The translations under genes were made by a program, and so were the position numbers. The notes under the pieces were generated by a model. The model searched no databases. It was not told where the DNA came from and was given only the letters and a program-made list of their open reading frames with translations. Below are positions 21,285 through 30,478 of a stretch of DNA of 64,000 bases, one piece after another (the first letter of the stretch is position 1; every line of letters starts with the position of its first letter). Origin of the DNA: Desulfotomaculum sp. (GTDB lineage Bacteria; Bacillota; Desulfotomaculia; Desulfotomaculales; Nap2-2B); assembly GCA_003485325.1 (NCBI GenBank), contig DMZI01000041.1, forward strand, positions 31,433 to 95,432, given 5' to 3'.

Positions 21285-23210
21285 TTATGAATTAGGAAGT
21301 GGTGTTAAAGCCTTACTATTAACTTCCTCCTCTAACTTTAAAACAAACTCGTCAAGCGCCATTCCTCCCAAATCGCCGAACTGGCGGTTACGAACAGAAA
21401 CCTGTTCGCGATTAGCTTCACGATCTCCAATTACCAGCATATAAGGAACCTTTTGCAACTGAGCTTCGCGTATTTTATAATTAACTTTCTCATTCCTGTC
21501 ATCAAGCTCGGTGCGGAAACCTTTTTCATCCAGAATATCTTTTACTTGACCTGCGTGAGTAAAATGCCTTTGTGCTATAGGAAGGACCCTTACCTGCACA
21601 GGCGCCAGCCAAAGTGGAAAAGCCCCGGCGAAATGCTCCGTAAGTATCCCAATAAACCGCTCTATACTCCCGAAGACTACCCTGTGAAGCATGACCGGCT
21701 GGTGTTTTACTCCATCCTCCCCTATGTAGGCCAGGTTAAACATTTCAGGCATTATAAAATCCAATTGTATAGTGCCGCACTGCCAGGTACGGCCAAGGCA
21801 ATCCTGAAGATGGAAATCAATTTTAGGGCCGTAAAAAGCGCCGTCACCCTCGTTCACTTTATATCCTATTCCTTTCTCTTCCAGGGCCTCTCTCAATGCT
21901 GTAGTTGCCAGATCCCAGATCTCGTCCGAACCTATAGAATTCTCAGGCTTAGTGGAAAGCTCGACATGGTAGGGAAAATTGAAAATCTTATAAACGTCGT
22001 CTACTAAGTCAATAACACCTATTATTTCATTTTTGACCTGCCCGGGTAACATAAAAATATGGGCATCATCCTGAGTAAAGCACCGGACACGCATTAAACC
22101 GTGCAAAACACCCGAAAGTTCATGACGGTGCACCAGTCCCAACTCAGCCAGCCTGATCGGCAGATCTCTGTAACTGTGCAGACGGCTGCGGTAAACAAGA
22201 ATACCCCCAGGACAATTCATCGGCTTTACTGCATAGTCAGCCTGATCTATTTTAGTAAAATACATGTTTTCCCTATAATGTTCCCAGTGCCCGGACTGTT
22301 CCCAAAGAGAACGGTTCAGGATGACCGGTGTCCGTATTTCTTGATACCCTCTTTTTTTATGCTCCTCGCGCCAAAACTTCTCCAGTTCGTTTCGTAAAAC
22401 CATCCCTTTGGGGTGGAAAAATGGGAATCCCGGCCCTTCTTCCTGAATACTGAACAAATCCAAATCGATGCCTAAACGGCGGTGATCTCTTCTTTTTGCT
22501 TCTTCAATTCGAAACAGGTATTCATCAAGCTCGGATTTTTTAGGGAATGATGTTCCATAAATACGTTGGAGCATTTTGTTTCTTTCGTCTCCACGCCAGT
22601 AAGCCCCTGCTACACTAAGCAGTTTTATAGCCTTTAACCTGCCGGTGGAAGGAAGATGAGGGCCGACGCACAAGTCTGTAAATTCTCCCTGGGAATAACA
22701 TGAAATTACCGCATCTAACGGGAGGTCGTTGATTAATTCAACTTTGTACGGCTCTTTTAGGTCGCTGAATAATTTAAGCGCCTCTTCCCTGCTTAACTCA
22801 AACCTCTTAAAAGGCAGGTCCTCTTTTATAATTGTTTCCATTTCCTCCTGAATTTTTTCCAGGTCTTCGGCAGTGAAAGGTCTTTGGGGATCAAAATCAT
22901 AATAATAACCTTCCTCTATTGCCGGGCCAATGGCAAGCTTCGTGTCGGGGAAAAGCCGTTTTACAGCCTGTGCCATAACATGTGCGCTGCTATGACGAAA
23001 GACGCGCTTCCCTTCATCATCCTCAAAGGTAAAGAAATTAATGTTTTTCTCGCCATCAGGCTGGTAATCCAGGTCATGCAATTCTTTATCTATTGCTCCA
23101 ACAAGGACTTCCTTGCCCAGCCGGGGATTAATATCCGCCGCTATTTCACGAAGTTTTATACCCGCGTTATACTCATGGACCTGACCGTCCTTCAACGTAA
23201 TCTTCAACAT
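21285..23210 (-). CDS. thrS: Threonyl-tRNA synthetase
   Basis: A 641-residue ThrRS with the N-terminal TGS domain (1-60), the editing domain with HSSAHVMAQAV (about 73-83) and the class II catalytic core (GMVLRNELEKFWREEHKKRG, MNCPGG, RVRCFTQDDAHIF), then the anticodon-binding domain from about 530. The ATG has GGAG 9 bases upstream. ytxC lies upstream, as in Bacillus. I see no T-box in the short leader, which is notable for a Firmicutes synthetase gene. Confidence 0.97.
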   Translation of the reverse strand: MLKITLKDGQVHEYNAGIKLREIAADINPRLGKEVLVGAIDKELHDLDYQPDGEKNINFFTFEDDEGKRVFRHSSAHVMAQAVKRLFPDTKLAIGPAIEEGYYYDFDPQRPFTAEDLEKIQEEMETIIKEDLPFKRFELSREEALKLFSDLKEPYKVELINDLPLDAVISCYSQGEFTDLCVGPHLPSTGRLKAIKLLSVAGAYWRGDERNKMLQRIYGTSFPKKSELDEYLFRIEEAKRRDHRRLGIDLDLFSIQEEGPGFPFFHPKGMVLRNELEKFWREEHKKRGYQEIRTPVILNRSLWEQSGHWEHYRENMYFTKIDQADYAVKPMNCPGGILVYRSRLHSYRDLPIRLAELGLVHRHELSGVLHGLMRVRCFTQDDAHIFMLPGQVKNEIIGVIDLVDDVYKIFNFPYHVELSTKPENSIGSDEIWDLATTALREALEEKGIGYKVNEGDGAFYGPKIDFHLQDCLGRTWQCGTIQLDFIMPEMFNLAYIGEDGVKHQPVMLHRVVFGSIERFIGILTEHFAGAFPLWLAPVQVRVLPIAQRHFTHAGQVKDILDEKGFRTELDDRNEKVNYKIREAQLQKVPYMLVIGDREANREQVSVRNRQFGDLGGMALDEFVLKLEEEVNSKALTPLPNS

Positions 23211-23255
23211 TTGTTTTAACTCCTATAAATGATTTTTTAAAGCAATGGTGATTTT

Positions 23256-23285
23256 AATATAACCAAATGGAAAGAAATCTGTCAA
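23256..23285 (-). promoter_or_regulatory. Sigma-A promoter of thrS
   Basis: Minus strand TTGACA (23280-23285), 18-base spacer, TATATT (23256-23261), about 46 bases before the thrS ATG and just after the ytxC terminator. Strong match to consensus. Confidence 0.7.
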
Positions 23286-23294
23286 TCGATAGCA

Positions 23295-23323
23295 GAATAA
23301 AAGGGGTTGTCCAGTAACCCTTT
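23295..23323 (-). terminator. Terminator after ytxC
   Basis: Minus strand AAAGGGTT (23316-23323), loop ACTGGAC, AACCCCTTT (23300-23308) with one bulged base, followed by TATTC. It separates the aro-ytxC transcript from the thrS promoter. Confidence 0.55.
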
Positions 23324-23406
23324 ATGAAGTACGCCATTATTTGAAAAATGACTGTTGCTGATTAATATTCAATCAAAGAATACAACAAAACTCAACCATA
23401 TATGTG

Positions 23407-24285
23407 TCAACAACCCCGTCCCCTTGACACACAGAGATAACATCCGGTACATTCCTTAAGTTGCCCGGAAAATATATCCCTGATCATTTTTTTAACTACA
23501 GCCGTCCGCTCATTACCACAAGAGTGAAATATTATTTTCTTCGGGACCAGTGAAACCAACAGGTTGATCAAGAGATCATCGTAACTCAGTTCCTCTTGAT
23601 CCTGTTCATCACCTGCTTTTTCCAATAAACCGCTTTTGATTACTTTTCTACGTTTGTCAAAAAGCTTAAAAAACCCTTCAGGATAAAAAACTACGTGTAC
23701 AAAGTCAACCTTGGATTCATTTGTCTTTGTAAGGCGCCTTAGAAGAAGAATAAATTCGTTATAATCCTTTTCCAGTAAAAAACTGTCTACAGCTTTATCT
23801 ACTATCTCTGCAAGTTCAACCAAATAGTCCTTTAACCGAAACATTATAAATCCCTTAATTATTATCATGTCCGTTGTTGCTATATAATCCAGTAATTTAT
23901 TTAAGATAGCGTTCCTGCGGTGTATTCTGTATAAAAATGTACAGCCGCTGCTCTTTTCCCTTTCTCCGGTATGCCTGAGGATTTCTTGAAAAATATCCTC
24001 CCTTTCGGAAACAGAAAAACAATAATTCTGTTCAAAAATATTATAGGCAAGCATACTTTCTATGCTGTTAATGATCAGACCTGCAATAGCCTCGGCAATA
24101 AATCTTTTAAATTGAGTTGAAGCGTCCTTCGGATGGCCGCATAATAAATAAGCCAGCTTTTCTTCCGGATCCTCGGATATACTTAATACAACGTTCCCGG
24201 CTGAAGCATGTTTAAAGGTACTGTCCAGCTCAGCTTTAAGCTTGTCAATATTCTGCCTTGTATCAACAATCATAAACCGTTCCAC
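23407..24285 (-). CDS. ytxC: Putative sporulation protein YtxC
   Basis: About 292 residues, recognised as the YtxC family (uncharacterised, restricted to spore formers) by overall sequence character and by its position directly upstream of thrS, as in Bacillus subtilis. GTG 24285 (8 bases after GGAGG) is preferred to a TTG that overlaps the binding site. Sequence features: an alpha-helical soluble protein, no signal peptide or membrane segment, and a terminal Cys cluster (CTGCYLCVSRGRGC, pattern Cx2Cx2Cx6C) at the extreme C-terminus, plus an upstream HSCGNERTAVVKKMIRDIF helix region. Function unknown. Confidence 0.8.
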   Translation of the reverse strand: MERFMIVDTRQNIDKLKAELDSTFKHASAGNVVLSISEDPEEKLAYLLCGHPKDASTQFKRFIAEAIAGLIINSIESMLAYNIFEQNYCFSVSEREDIFQEILRHTGEREKSSGCTFLYRIHRRNAILNKLLDYIATTDMIIIKGFIMFRLKDYLVELAEIVDKAVDSFLLEKDYNEFILLLRRLTKTNESKVDFVHVVFYPEGFFKLFDKRRKVIKSGLLEKAGDEQDQEELSYDDLLINLLVSLVPKKIIFHSCGNERTAVVKKMIRDIFSGQLKECTGCYLCVSRGRGC

Positions 24286-24368
24286 TTCATTGCCCTCCAA
24301 TTACCGCATTAATATATTATATGAAAATAAAAGATAAACAATTTGCGGTAAAAGCAGGATAAGAAAGC

Positions 24369-25970
24369 TTATTTGCAAAATATGCTCCGCAGGACTTCCT
24401 CTGGAATACCCTTTATAACTTCAGCCCTCCCAATTCTCACTGGCAAAGCAAATGTATATTCTCTGTCGATTACTTTTTTATCCTTTAAAATAGAAACCAT
24501 AAACTGATCAATTGGAAGTTGCCCGGGCAGTTCCCAAGGCAGGCCTGTTTTTTTAATCAATCCAAGGATACGTTCTTCATCTTTCTTTGTTAAAATACCT
24601 AGTTCGTTTGCCAGGCGGGATTCGGCCGCCATACCAATCGCTACCGCTTCTCCGTGACGGTACAGATTATATCCCGATAATGCTTCTATGGTATGTCCTA
24701 CTGTATGGCCAAAGTTTAGAATAGCCCGGCGCCCGCTTTCTGTTTCGTCTTCCTGAACAACTTCTGCCTTTATCCTGCAGGAGGTTGAGATTGCCCTTGT
24801 TAGTGCCTCAGGCCGCCTGTCAAGCAAGTCACCTATATGATCAACAAGCCATGAAAAAAACTCTCGATCAGCAATAACAGCGCATTTAATTACTTCAGCA
24901 AGACCGGTCCTGAGTTCCCTGTCATCAAGAGTGGAAATTAGATTTATATCGGATAGAACAAGTTTGGGCTGGTAAAAGGCTCCGATGATATTTTTTCCGC
25001 GCGGATGGTTCACTGCCACCTTGCCTCCTACGCTGCTATCCACCTGGGCTAAAAGAGTAGTCGGCAGCTGTACGAAAGCAACTCCCCTCATATAAGTTGC
25101 AGCAACAAAACCAGCGAGGTCACCTACAACTCCCCCTCCCAGGGCGATTACTACGCTTTGACGGTCAAGCTCATTAAGATATGCCAGATCATACAATTTC
25201 CCGGCGACATCCAAACTTTTTGCTTCTTCGCTATCCGGCGCCAGCGCGGGTATAACCCTGTAACCAGCAGCGGAAAGCTTTTTTTCCACTAGCTCGCCAA
25301 AAAGGCCGAATACCTTGGGATTGCTTACCAGGAGCACTCTTTTACCCAAATTAAGTTCTTTAAGATAACAATCAACTGAGCTTATCAATCCCTGACCGAT
25401 ATAGATATGATAACTACGCTTGTCGAGATCGAGGTAAATATCTACTGGCGCCTGCATCTTTTTACGCTCCTGTAAGTTTTGAATTATTTTTTCCACCACT
25501 TGATCAGGCTTGTCGAAACTTGTATCTATATTTATGTCTGCTGCACTATATGCCTGTGAGCGTACTGATAAAAGCTCCTCGATTTTCTGTTTTAAATCTT
25601 CTTTACCGCTAAGAAGAGGCCGGCTCTGGCCTGCTTTAACCCGCTTCAGGATTGTCTCCAGATTAGCGGTCAGGCAGATGAGAATGCCATTTTCCCTTAA
25701 ACAGGCGACATTTTCACTATCAAGGACTGTTCCCCCCCCGGTTGCCACTACCAAATGCTTTCTTTTGCCAAGTTTTCTTACAACCAGTTTCTCTTCTGAA
25801 CGGAACCTTGACTCTCCGAATTGTTTAAAAATCTGCGGAATTGTTTTGCCGGTAACACGCTCTACCTCACTGTCGGTATCAATAAAATCCCAGTTGAGGC
25901 GGTCGGCGAGCTTTCTGCCGATAATGGTTTTGCCTGTTCCCATAAACCCGATTAAAATGATATTCTCCAT
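24369..25970 (-). CDS. aroKB: Fused shikimate kinase / 3-dehydroquinate synthase
   Basis: 533 residues joining two shikimate-pathway enzymes. Residues 1-168 are shikimate kinase (Walker A GFMGTGKT 8-15, ATGGG 76-80, SRPLL 116-120). Residues 175-533 are dehydroquinate synthase (GGGVVGDLAGFVAATYMRG, NFGHTVGHTIEAL, metal-binding His/Glu). The order is that of separate aroK-aroB genes elsewhere, so fusion by loss of the intervening stop is likely. At the junction an AGGAG and ATG remain in frame, so a free AroB could also be made. It lies 16 bases after aroC. Confidence 0.95.
   Translation of the reverse strand: MENIILIGFMGTGKTIIGRKLADRLNWDFIDTDSEVERVTGKTIPQIFKQFGESRFRSEEKLVVRKLGKRKHLVVATGGGTVLDSENVACLRENGILICLTANLETILKRVKAGQSRPLLSGKEDLKQKIEELLSVRSQAYSAADINIDTSFDKPDQVVEKIIQNLQERKKMQAPVDIYLDLDKRSYHIYIGQGLISSVDCYLKELNLGKRVLLVSNPKVFGLFGELVEKKLSAAGYRVIPALAPDSEEAKSLDVAGKLYDLAYLNELDRQSVVIALGGGVVGDLAGFVAATYMRGVAFVQLPTTLLAQVDSSVGGKVAVNHPRGKNIIGAFYQPKLVLSDINLISTLDDRELRTGLAEVIKCAVIADREFFSWLVDHIGDLLDRRPEALTRAISTSCRIKAEVVQEDETESGRRAILNFGHTVGHTIEALSGYNLYRHGEAVAIGMAAESRLANELGILTKKDEERILGLIKKTGLPWELPGQLPIDQFMVSILKDKKVIDREYTFALPVRIGRAEVIKGIPEEVLRSIFCK
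25455..25471 (-). promoter_or_regulatory. Internal ribosome binding site and ATG for AroB
   Basis: Within the fusion gene, minus-strand AGGAG (25467-25471) is followed after 9 bases by an in-frame ATG (25455-25457, Met172), exactly where a separate AroB would begin (MQAPVDIYLDLDKRSY). The spacing is optimal, so translation from it would give a 362-residue AroB. Confidence 0.6.
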
Positions 25971-25986
25971 TAAACAACCGCCTGTT

Positions 25987-27183
25987 TCAAATGCTTCTTT
26001 CCTTTACCCTCAACATATATGCATCATAATTTTTTTTCATCTCGTCAACTGTATCACCGCCAAATTTGTCCGTTAAGGCAACCGACAGTTCCCATGCTAC
26101 GGCAGCTTCCCCGATTACGCTGGCTGCGGGCACAGAACAGGTATCAGCCCTTTCCACAGAAGCCAGTTGGGATTCATGGGTCAGCAAGTCCACGCTGTGC
26201 AACGGTTTATACAGTGTTGGAATTGGTTTTACGGCCGCTCTTACAATTAAAGGTTCCCCGTTGGTCACGCCCCCCTCCAGTCCACCCGCACGGTTTGTCT
26301 GACGATAAAATCCCTTTCCCTTTCTGTGATAGATTTCATCGTGCGCTAAAGAACCGGGTAAACAGGAAGCAGCAAAACCGAGTCCGATTTCCACTCCCTT
26401 TATTGAAGGTATACTCATCAGCGACCTGGCCAGGTTTCCGTCCAGCCTCCTGTCCCATTGTACGAAACTGCCCAGACCAGGGGGCAAGCCGAACACACAC
26501 ACTTCAAAAACACCGCCAAGGGAATCCCCTGTTGCCCTGGCATAATCAATCTCCTGTTTCATGGCCTCTTCAGCTTTTGGATCGGGACAGTAAAACTGCG
26601 AACCAGACAGCGCTTCTTTATACATCCGGAGATCAGTCCGCTCCATTTGGCTGGCTTGCGCATAACCTGACGTTTCACTGATGGTTATACGGCCGATTTG
26701 CAGAACATAACCAATTACGATAATATCCAGAGCTTCGAGCAGTTTTTCCGCCACACTACCCACCGCAACTCTGGCTGCGGTCTCCCTGGCGCTTGCACGT
26801 TCCAGAACATTCCTTATATCCCGCTGGTCATACTTTAATGCGCCGGCGAGATCAGCATGCCCCGGCCGGGGGCGGGTAACCATTCTTTGGGCAAGGTCTG
26901 CACTTTTGTCGGACGCCATGATTTCTTTCCAGTTTATCCAGTCGCGGTTCTCTATCTGCAAGGTAATGGGGCTTCCGGTTGTAATACCTCCGCGCACCCC
27001 GCTTAAAAAAACAACCTGATCATTTTCAATTGCCATCCGGCCTCCGCGTCCATAACCCCCCTGACGTCTGGCAAGCCTTTTATTAATATAGTCCCTGCAC
27101 AGCGTTAGCCCCGCCGGCAAACCTTCAATTATCGCGGTAAGCGCTGGGCCATGGGATTCACCGGAGGTTAAATAACGAAGCAC
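25987..27183 (-). CDS. aroC: Chorismate synthase
   Basis: About 398 residues; the FMN-dependent enzyme that forms chorismate from EPSP. The N-terminus [20 protein letters not shown] and the internal [15 protein letters not shown] and [12 protein letters not shown] signatures are clear. GTG 27183 is preferred, with GAGGAG 8 bases upstream, over an ATG six codons earlier. It lies between aroE and aroKB. aroA (EPSP synthase) and a DHQ dehydratase are not in this window. Confidence 0.96.
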   Translation of the reverse strand: MLRYLTSGESHGPALTAIIEGLPAGLTLCRDYINKRLARRQGGYGRGGRMAIENDQVVFLSGVRGGITTGSPITLQIENRDWINWKEIMASDKSADLAQRMVTRPRPGHADLAGALKYDQRDIRNVLERASARETAARVAVGSVAEKLLEALDIIVIGYVLQIGRITISETSGYAQASQMERTDLRMYKEALSGSQFYCPDPKAEEAMKQEIDYARATGDSLGGVFEVCVFGLPPGLGSFVQWDRRLDGNLARSLMSIPSIKGVEIGLGFAASCLPGSLAHDEIYHRKGKGFYRQTNRAGGLEGGVTNGEPLIVRAAVKPIPTLYKPLHSVDLLTHESQLASVERADTCSVPAASVIGEAAVAWELSVALTDKFGGDTVDEMKKNYDAYMLRVKERSI

Positions 27184-27241
27184 ACATACAACTCCTCTCA
27201 TTATATAAACAAAGCATAACGAATATGACGTACGTTATTGC

Positions 27242-28120
27242 TCAGTAGACTTGCGCGTCAAGGAACTCCTCCAGTGATTTGCGCATTATTTCTACAGGAG
27301 CCTGTACACCTGTCCAATACTCAAAAGCAAGCACCCCCTGGTACAGAAGCATTCCTATTCCGTTAATTACTTTAACCCCTTCGGCCAAACAGGCATTTTT
27401 TAAAAATTTGGTTACAGGGGGGTTATAAACCAAATCACAGATAACTTGACCCGGTTGAAGATATTCAAAAGGAAAATCTAAACAAACATCTTCTTTTGGA
27501 TACATACCCAGCGGCGTTGCCTGAACAATCAAATCAGCCTTCTTAATGGATTCTTTAAATTCCGCCCCGGCCCAGAGTGCAGTATCAGCCTTTTTTATTG
27601 GAGTCTGCTCAGTTAATAACTGCGCAAGAGCCAGTGCTCTTTCATGTTTTCGGTTGACTATGGTCACCGAACGGGCGCCTGATATGGCAAGCTCAACAGC
27701 AATGGACCGGGCAGCGCCCCCGGCGCCAACGATAAGCACGGCTTTCCCCGCAGGGAAAAAATTTGCTTCTTCTTTCAAGGAACGCAAAAAACCGGCTCCG
27801 TCTGTATTATAGCCATACAGCTTTCCTTTATTATTGACGATGGTGTTTACGGCGCCTGCTATTTTAGCTCCGGGTGTTATCTGATCAAGGTAGCAGCATA
27901 CTTTTTCTTTATGGGGTATGGTAATGTTTACACCAGCCATTCCAAGCGATATAACCGCTTTCACTGCGCTCTCCAGTTCTGCAGGCGCAACACAATAAGG
28001 AACATAAATATAATCAAGCCCCAAAAAAGAAAAAGCTGCATTTTGCATGATTGGCGAGAATGAGTGTTCGACAGGGCATCCAAAAAGTCCGCAAACACGG
28101 GTTGCGCCGCTTATTAACAA
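27242..28120 (-). CDS. aroE: Shikimate dehydrogenase
   Basis: A 292-residue AroE. The substrate site VEHSFSPIMQNAAF, the catalytic lysine/aspartate regions (NITIPHKEKV, YNTDGAGFLRSL), and the NADP Rossmann motif VGAGGAARS are present. The start is TTG, 10 bases after AAGGGG. Adjacent yqeG upstream matches the yqeG-(yqeH)-aroE neighbourhood of Bacillus, but yqeH is missing here. Confidence 0.96.
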   Translation of the reverse strand: MLISGATRVCGLFGCPVEHSFSPIMQNAAFSFLGLDYIYVPYCVAPAELESAVKAVISLGMAGVNITIPHKEKVCCYLDQITPGAKIAGAVNTIVNNKGKLYGYNTDGAGFLRSLKEEANFFPAGKAVLIVGAGGAARSIAVELAISGARSVTIVNRKHERALALAQLLTEQTPIKKADTALWAGAEFKESIKKADLIVQATPLGMYPKEDVCLDFPFEYLQPGQVICDLVYNPPVTKFLKNACLAEGVKVINGIGMLLYQGVLAFEYWTGVQAPVEIMRKSLEEFLDAQVY

Positions 28121-28150
28121 TAAATAAAAACCCCTTTTCTAAGAGTTCCG

Positions 28151-28681
28151 CTATTTGTGCTGGTATTCAGTGTATATAGGCTGTTTCTTAAATAAATTAA
28201 GTACAAGTTTCTCCAACTGCCGGCTGATCAGCCGTGTAGCCCAAAACTCTTTTCCATTCATAGGCGCCACAAGTATAGTAAACATACCCAGCCTGTTGCC
28301 GCCAAGAATATCCGTAAAGACCTGATCCCCTACAACTGCCGTCTGTTCCGGATAAGTTCCCAGCAGCTTGAGCGCCTGTCGGAAAGGTTTGCGGCGCGGT
28401 TTTACCGCATAACAGATCGCGGGCAAATCTAATTCCCCGGCAAGTTTAAAAACACGCTTAGCATTATTATTTGAAATGATGCATGCCTTAAAATTGCTGT
28501 TGCGGATTTCTTTCAGCCAACTGCTCACTTCGGTTGAAAAGACGTCAGCATTTCGCGGTATGATCGTATTGTCAAGGTCGAAGAGAATACCCCGAATACC
28601 TGCTTTATAAAGGTCATTAACATTAATATCAAACAATGAAGGAACATAAAGTTTGGGATATAACAACTCGAATATAGACAA
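28151..28681 (-). CDS. yqeG: YqeG-family HAD phosphatase
   Basis: A 176-residue HAD IIIA protein of the YqeG family. HAD motif I is FDLDNTIIP, motif II ISNNN, and motif III/IV K..VVGDQVFTDILGGNRLG. Related proteins include phosphatidylglycerophosphatase-like enzymes, but the substrate of bacterial YqeG is not settled. It lies 7 bases after the mobA-like gene and upstream of aroE. Confidence 0.88.
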   Translation of the reverse strand: MSIFELLYPKLYVPSLFDINVNDLYKAGIRGILFDLDNTIIPRNADVFSTEVSSWLKEIRNSNFKACIISNNNAKRVFKLAGELDLPAICYAVKPRRKPFRQALKLLGTYPEQTAVVGDQVFTDILGGNRLGMFTILVAPMNGKEFWATRLISRQLEKLVLNLFKKQPIYTEYQHK

Positions 28682-28687
28682 ATTAAT

Positions 28688-29308
28688 CTATACTCCTAAT
28701 ATTTTTTTGGCTTTACTCAAGTCTACGGGTGTATTTACGTTAAAGAAAACCTCCAAGGGATCGGCAAATCGACTGATTTCCCCTTGCTCAATAAATTTTA
28801 CCCTTACATAAGGCAAAATAGAGGCGGCCTTTAGCTCGCCTCTGTTTAGGCAGGCTTCGATAGCAGGCAAACATTTCTTGCTGTAAAGAGCATGCAGCGG
28901 TTCATAATAGTCATTAACCCTTGGTATAACAATGTCGGAATCCTGATCACCGCTTTTAAGAATATGTTCCACGAATTTTGGTTCAATAAAAGGCATGTCA
29001 CAGGCGACAACAAAAACAAACTCATAGGAAGCCGCTTTCAGCGCCGCATGAATTCCTCCAAGAGGACCGCAATTTTTATATATATCGGAAGCCATGGAAA
29101 ATTTAAGGTGAGCGTATGATTCTACCTTGTTAGTTATAAGAATTATTTCCTGAAAAAAAGGCCTGAGTTTATTTATCGTAATTTCGACAAGACTGTCTCT
29201 GCCTATATTGATCAAGGCCTTATTTTTACCCATTCGTTTGCTTTTTCCACCGACAAGAACCGCTGCGCTTGCTGGCTGCAATGATAACTCACACCTTCGT
29301 CGTCGCAT
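28688..29308 (-). CDS. mobA: MobA-like molybdenum cofactor guanylyltransferase
   Basis: About 206 residues of the MobA nucleotidyltransferase family: N-terminal AVLVGGKSKRMGKNKALI (GTP-binding loop LxGGxSxRMGxxK), GPLGGIHAAL, and VACDMPFI with the metal-binding Asp. It attaches GMP to molybdopterin. The start is uncertain: ATG 29308, or TTG 29281 behind an AAGGTG that gives the usual N-terminus. No other cofactor-synthesis gene lies nearby, so assignment as MobA rests on sequence alone. Confidence 0.85.
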   Translation of the reverse strand: MRRRRCELSLQPASAAVLVGGKSKRMGKNKALINIGRDSLVEITINKLRPFFQEIILITNKVESYAHLKFSMASDIYKNCGPLGGIHAALKAASYEFVFVVACDMPFIEPKFVEHILKSGDQDSDIVIPRVNDYYEPLHALYSKKCLPAIEACLNRGELKAASILPYVRVKFIEQGEISRFADPLEVFFNVNTPVDLSKAKKILGV

Positions 29309-29383
29309 ATATTAGGCCTGCGTGAGGAAAATATCTTTCCAGCCGGAAGCGAGACGTTAAAAATAATACTGAAACTTTAAAAT

Positions 29384-30478
29384 TTAATCGAGATAGTCCT
29401 TCAACTTCTTACTCCGGCTGGGATGGCGAAGCTTCCGCAAGGTCTTGGCCTCTATCTGGCGGATTCTTTCCCTGGTTACGCCAAATCTTTGCCCAACCTC
29501 TTCTAGCGTGCGCGCCCGGCCATCATCCAGTCCAAACCGTAAGCGTAACACCTTTTGTTCCCTGTCTGTTAAAGTTGTTAATACTTCATCCAACTGTTCC
29601 CTTAACATAGTAAAGGACGCTTCTTCAGCAGGCGCACTCGCTTCCTGATCTTCTATGAAATCGCCAAGATGTGAATCTTCTTCCTCTCCTATTGGGGTTT
29701 CCAAAGAAACAGGTTCCTGGGCTATTTTTAAGATATCCCTTACTTTCTCTTCCGATATATTCATTTCCATGGCAATCTCTTCCGGCGTTGGCTCCCTGCC
29801 CAATTCCTGCAGAAGCTGACGGGATACCCTGACCAGCTTATTTATGGTTTCAACCATATGCACCGGGATACGTATAGTTCTGGCCTGATCAGCTATAGCT
29901 CTGGTAATCGCCTGGCGAATCCACCATGTGGCATATGTGCTGAATTTATAACCCTTCCTGTAGTCGAACTTTTCTACGGCTTTTATTAAACCCATATTCC
30001 CTTCCTGGATCAGGTCAAGGAAAAGCATTCCTCGTCCCACATAACGCTTCGCTATGCTCACAACCAGGCGCAGGTTTGCCTCAGCAAGACGCCTTTTAGA
30101 TTCTTCATCACCATTTTCCATGCGCTTTGCCAGTTCGACTTCTTCCTCCGGGGTCAGTAAAGGAACCCTTCCTATCTCTTTGAGGTACATACGCACAGGA
30201 TCATCTATGCTTACACCCTCAGGAACACTCAGATCAACCTCGACTTCTTCAGGCGAATTATCCAAAGAAGCAGGGTTGCTTACAGATTCAAGGTCCGGCG
30301 TCTCAGGTATTACCTCAATACCCATGCCGGCCAGTTTTTCATATACATCATCAATTTGCTCGGGTGTAAGATCGGTTCCCTGTAAACCATCCATGATCTC
30401 AGTGTAGGTAAGGACTCCTCTCTTTCTACCTTCCTCAATCAGTTCCTTGATGCTGTCTATTTTAATTTCGTTCCTCAT
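29384..30478 (-). CDS. rpoD: RNA polymerase primary sigma factor
   Basis: Sigma-A of 364 residues. Region 1.2-2 ([21 protein letters not shown], then [21 protein letters not shown]) and region 4 with the helix-turn-helix [20 protein letters not shown] are intact. It recognises the TTGACA/TATAAT promoters noted in this window. The ATG overlaps the dnaG stop (ATGA), so the two genes are translationally coupled, as in the Firmicutes dnaG-sigA operon. Confidence 0.98.
   Translation of the reverse strand: MRNEIKIDSIKELIEEGRKRGVLTYTEIMDGLQGTDLTPEQIDDVYEKLAGMGIEVIPETPDLESVSNPASLDNSPEEVEVDLSVPEGVSIDDPVRMYLKEIGRVPLLTPEEEVELAKRMENGDEESKRRLAEANLRLVVSIAKRYVGRGMLFLDLIQEGNMGLIKAVEKFDYRKGYKFSTYATWWIRQAITRAIADQARTIRIPVHMVETINKLVRVSRQLLQELGREPTPEEIAMEMNISEEKVRDILKIAQEPVSLETPIGEEEDSHLGDFIEDQEASAPAEEASFTMLREQLDEVLTTLTDREQKVLRLRFGLDDGRARTLEEVGQRFGVTRERIRQIEAKTLRKLRHPSRSKKLKDYLD

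Noticed and set aside
25510..26681. Plus-strand open frames opposite aroC and aroKB
   Set aside because: They are shadows of well-recognised enzymes on the minus strand and show no start signals.
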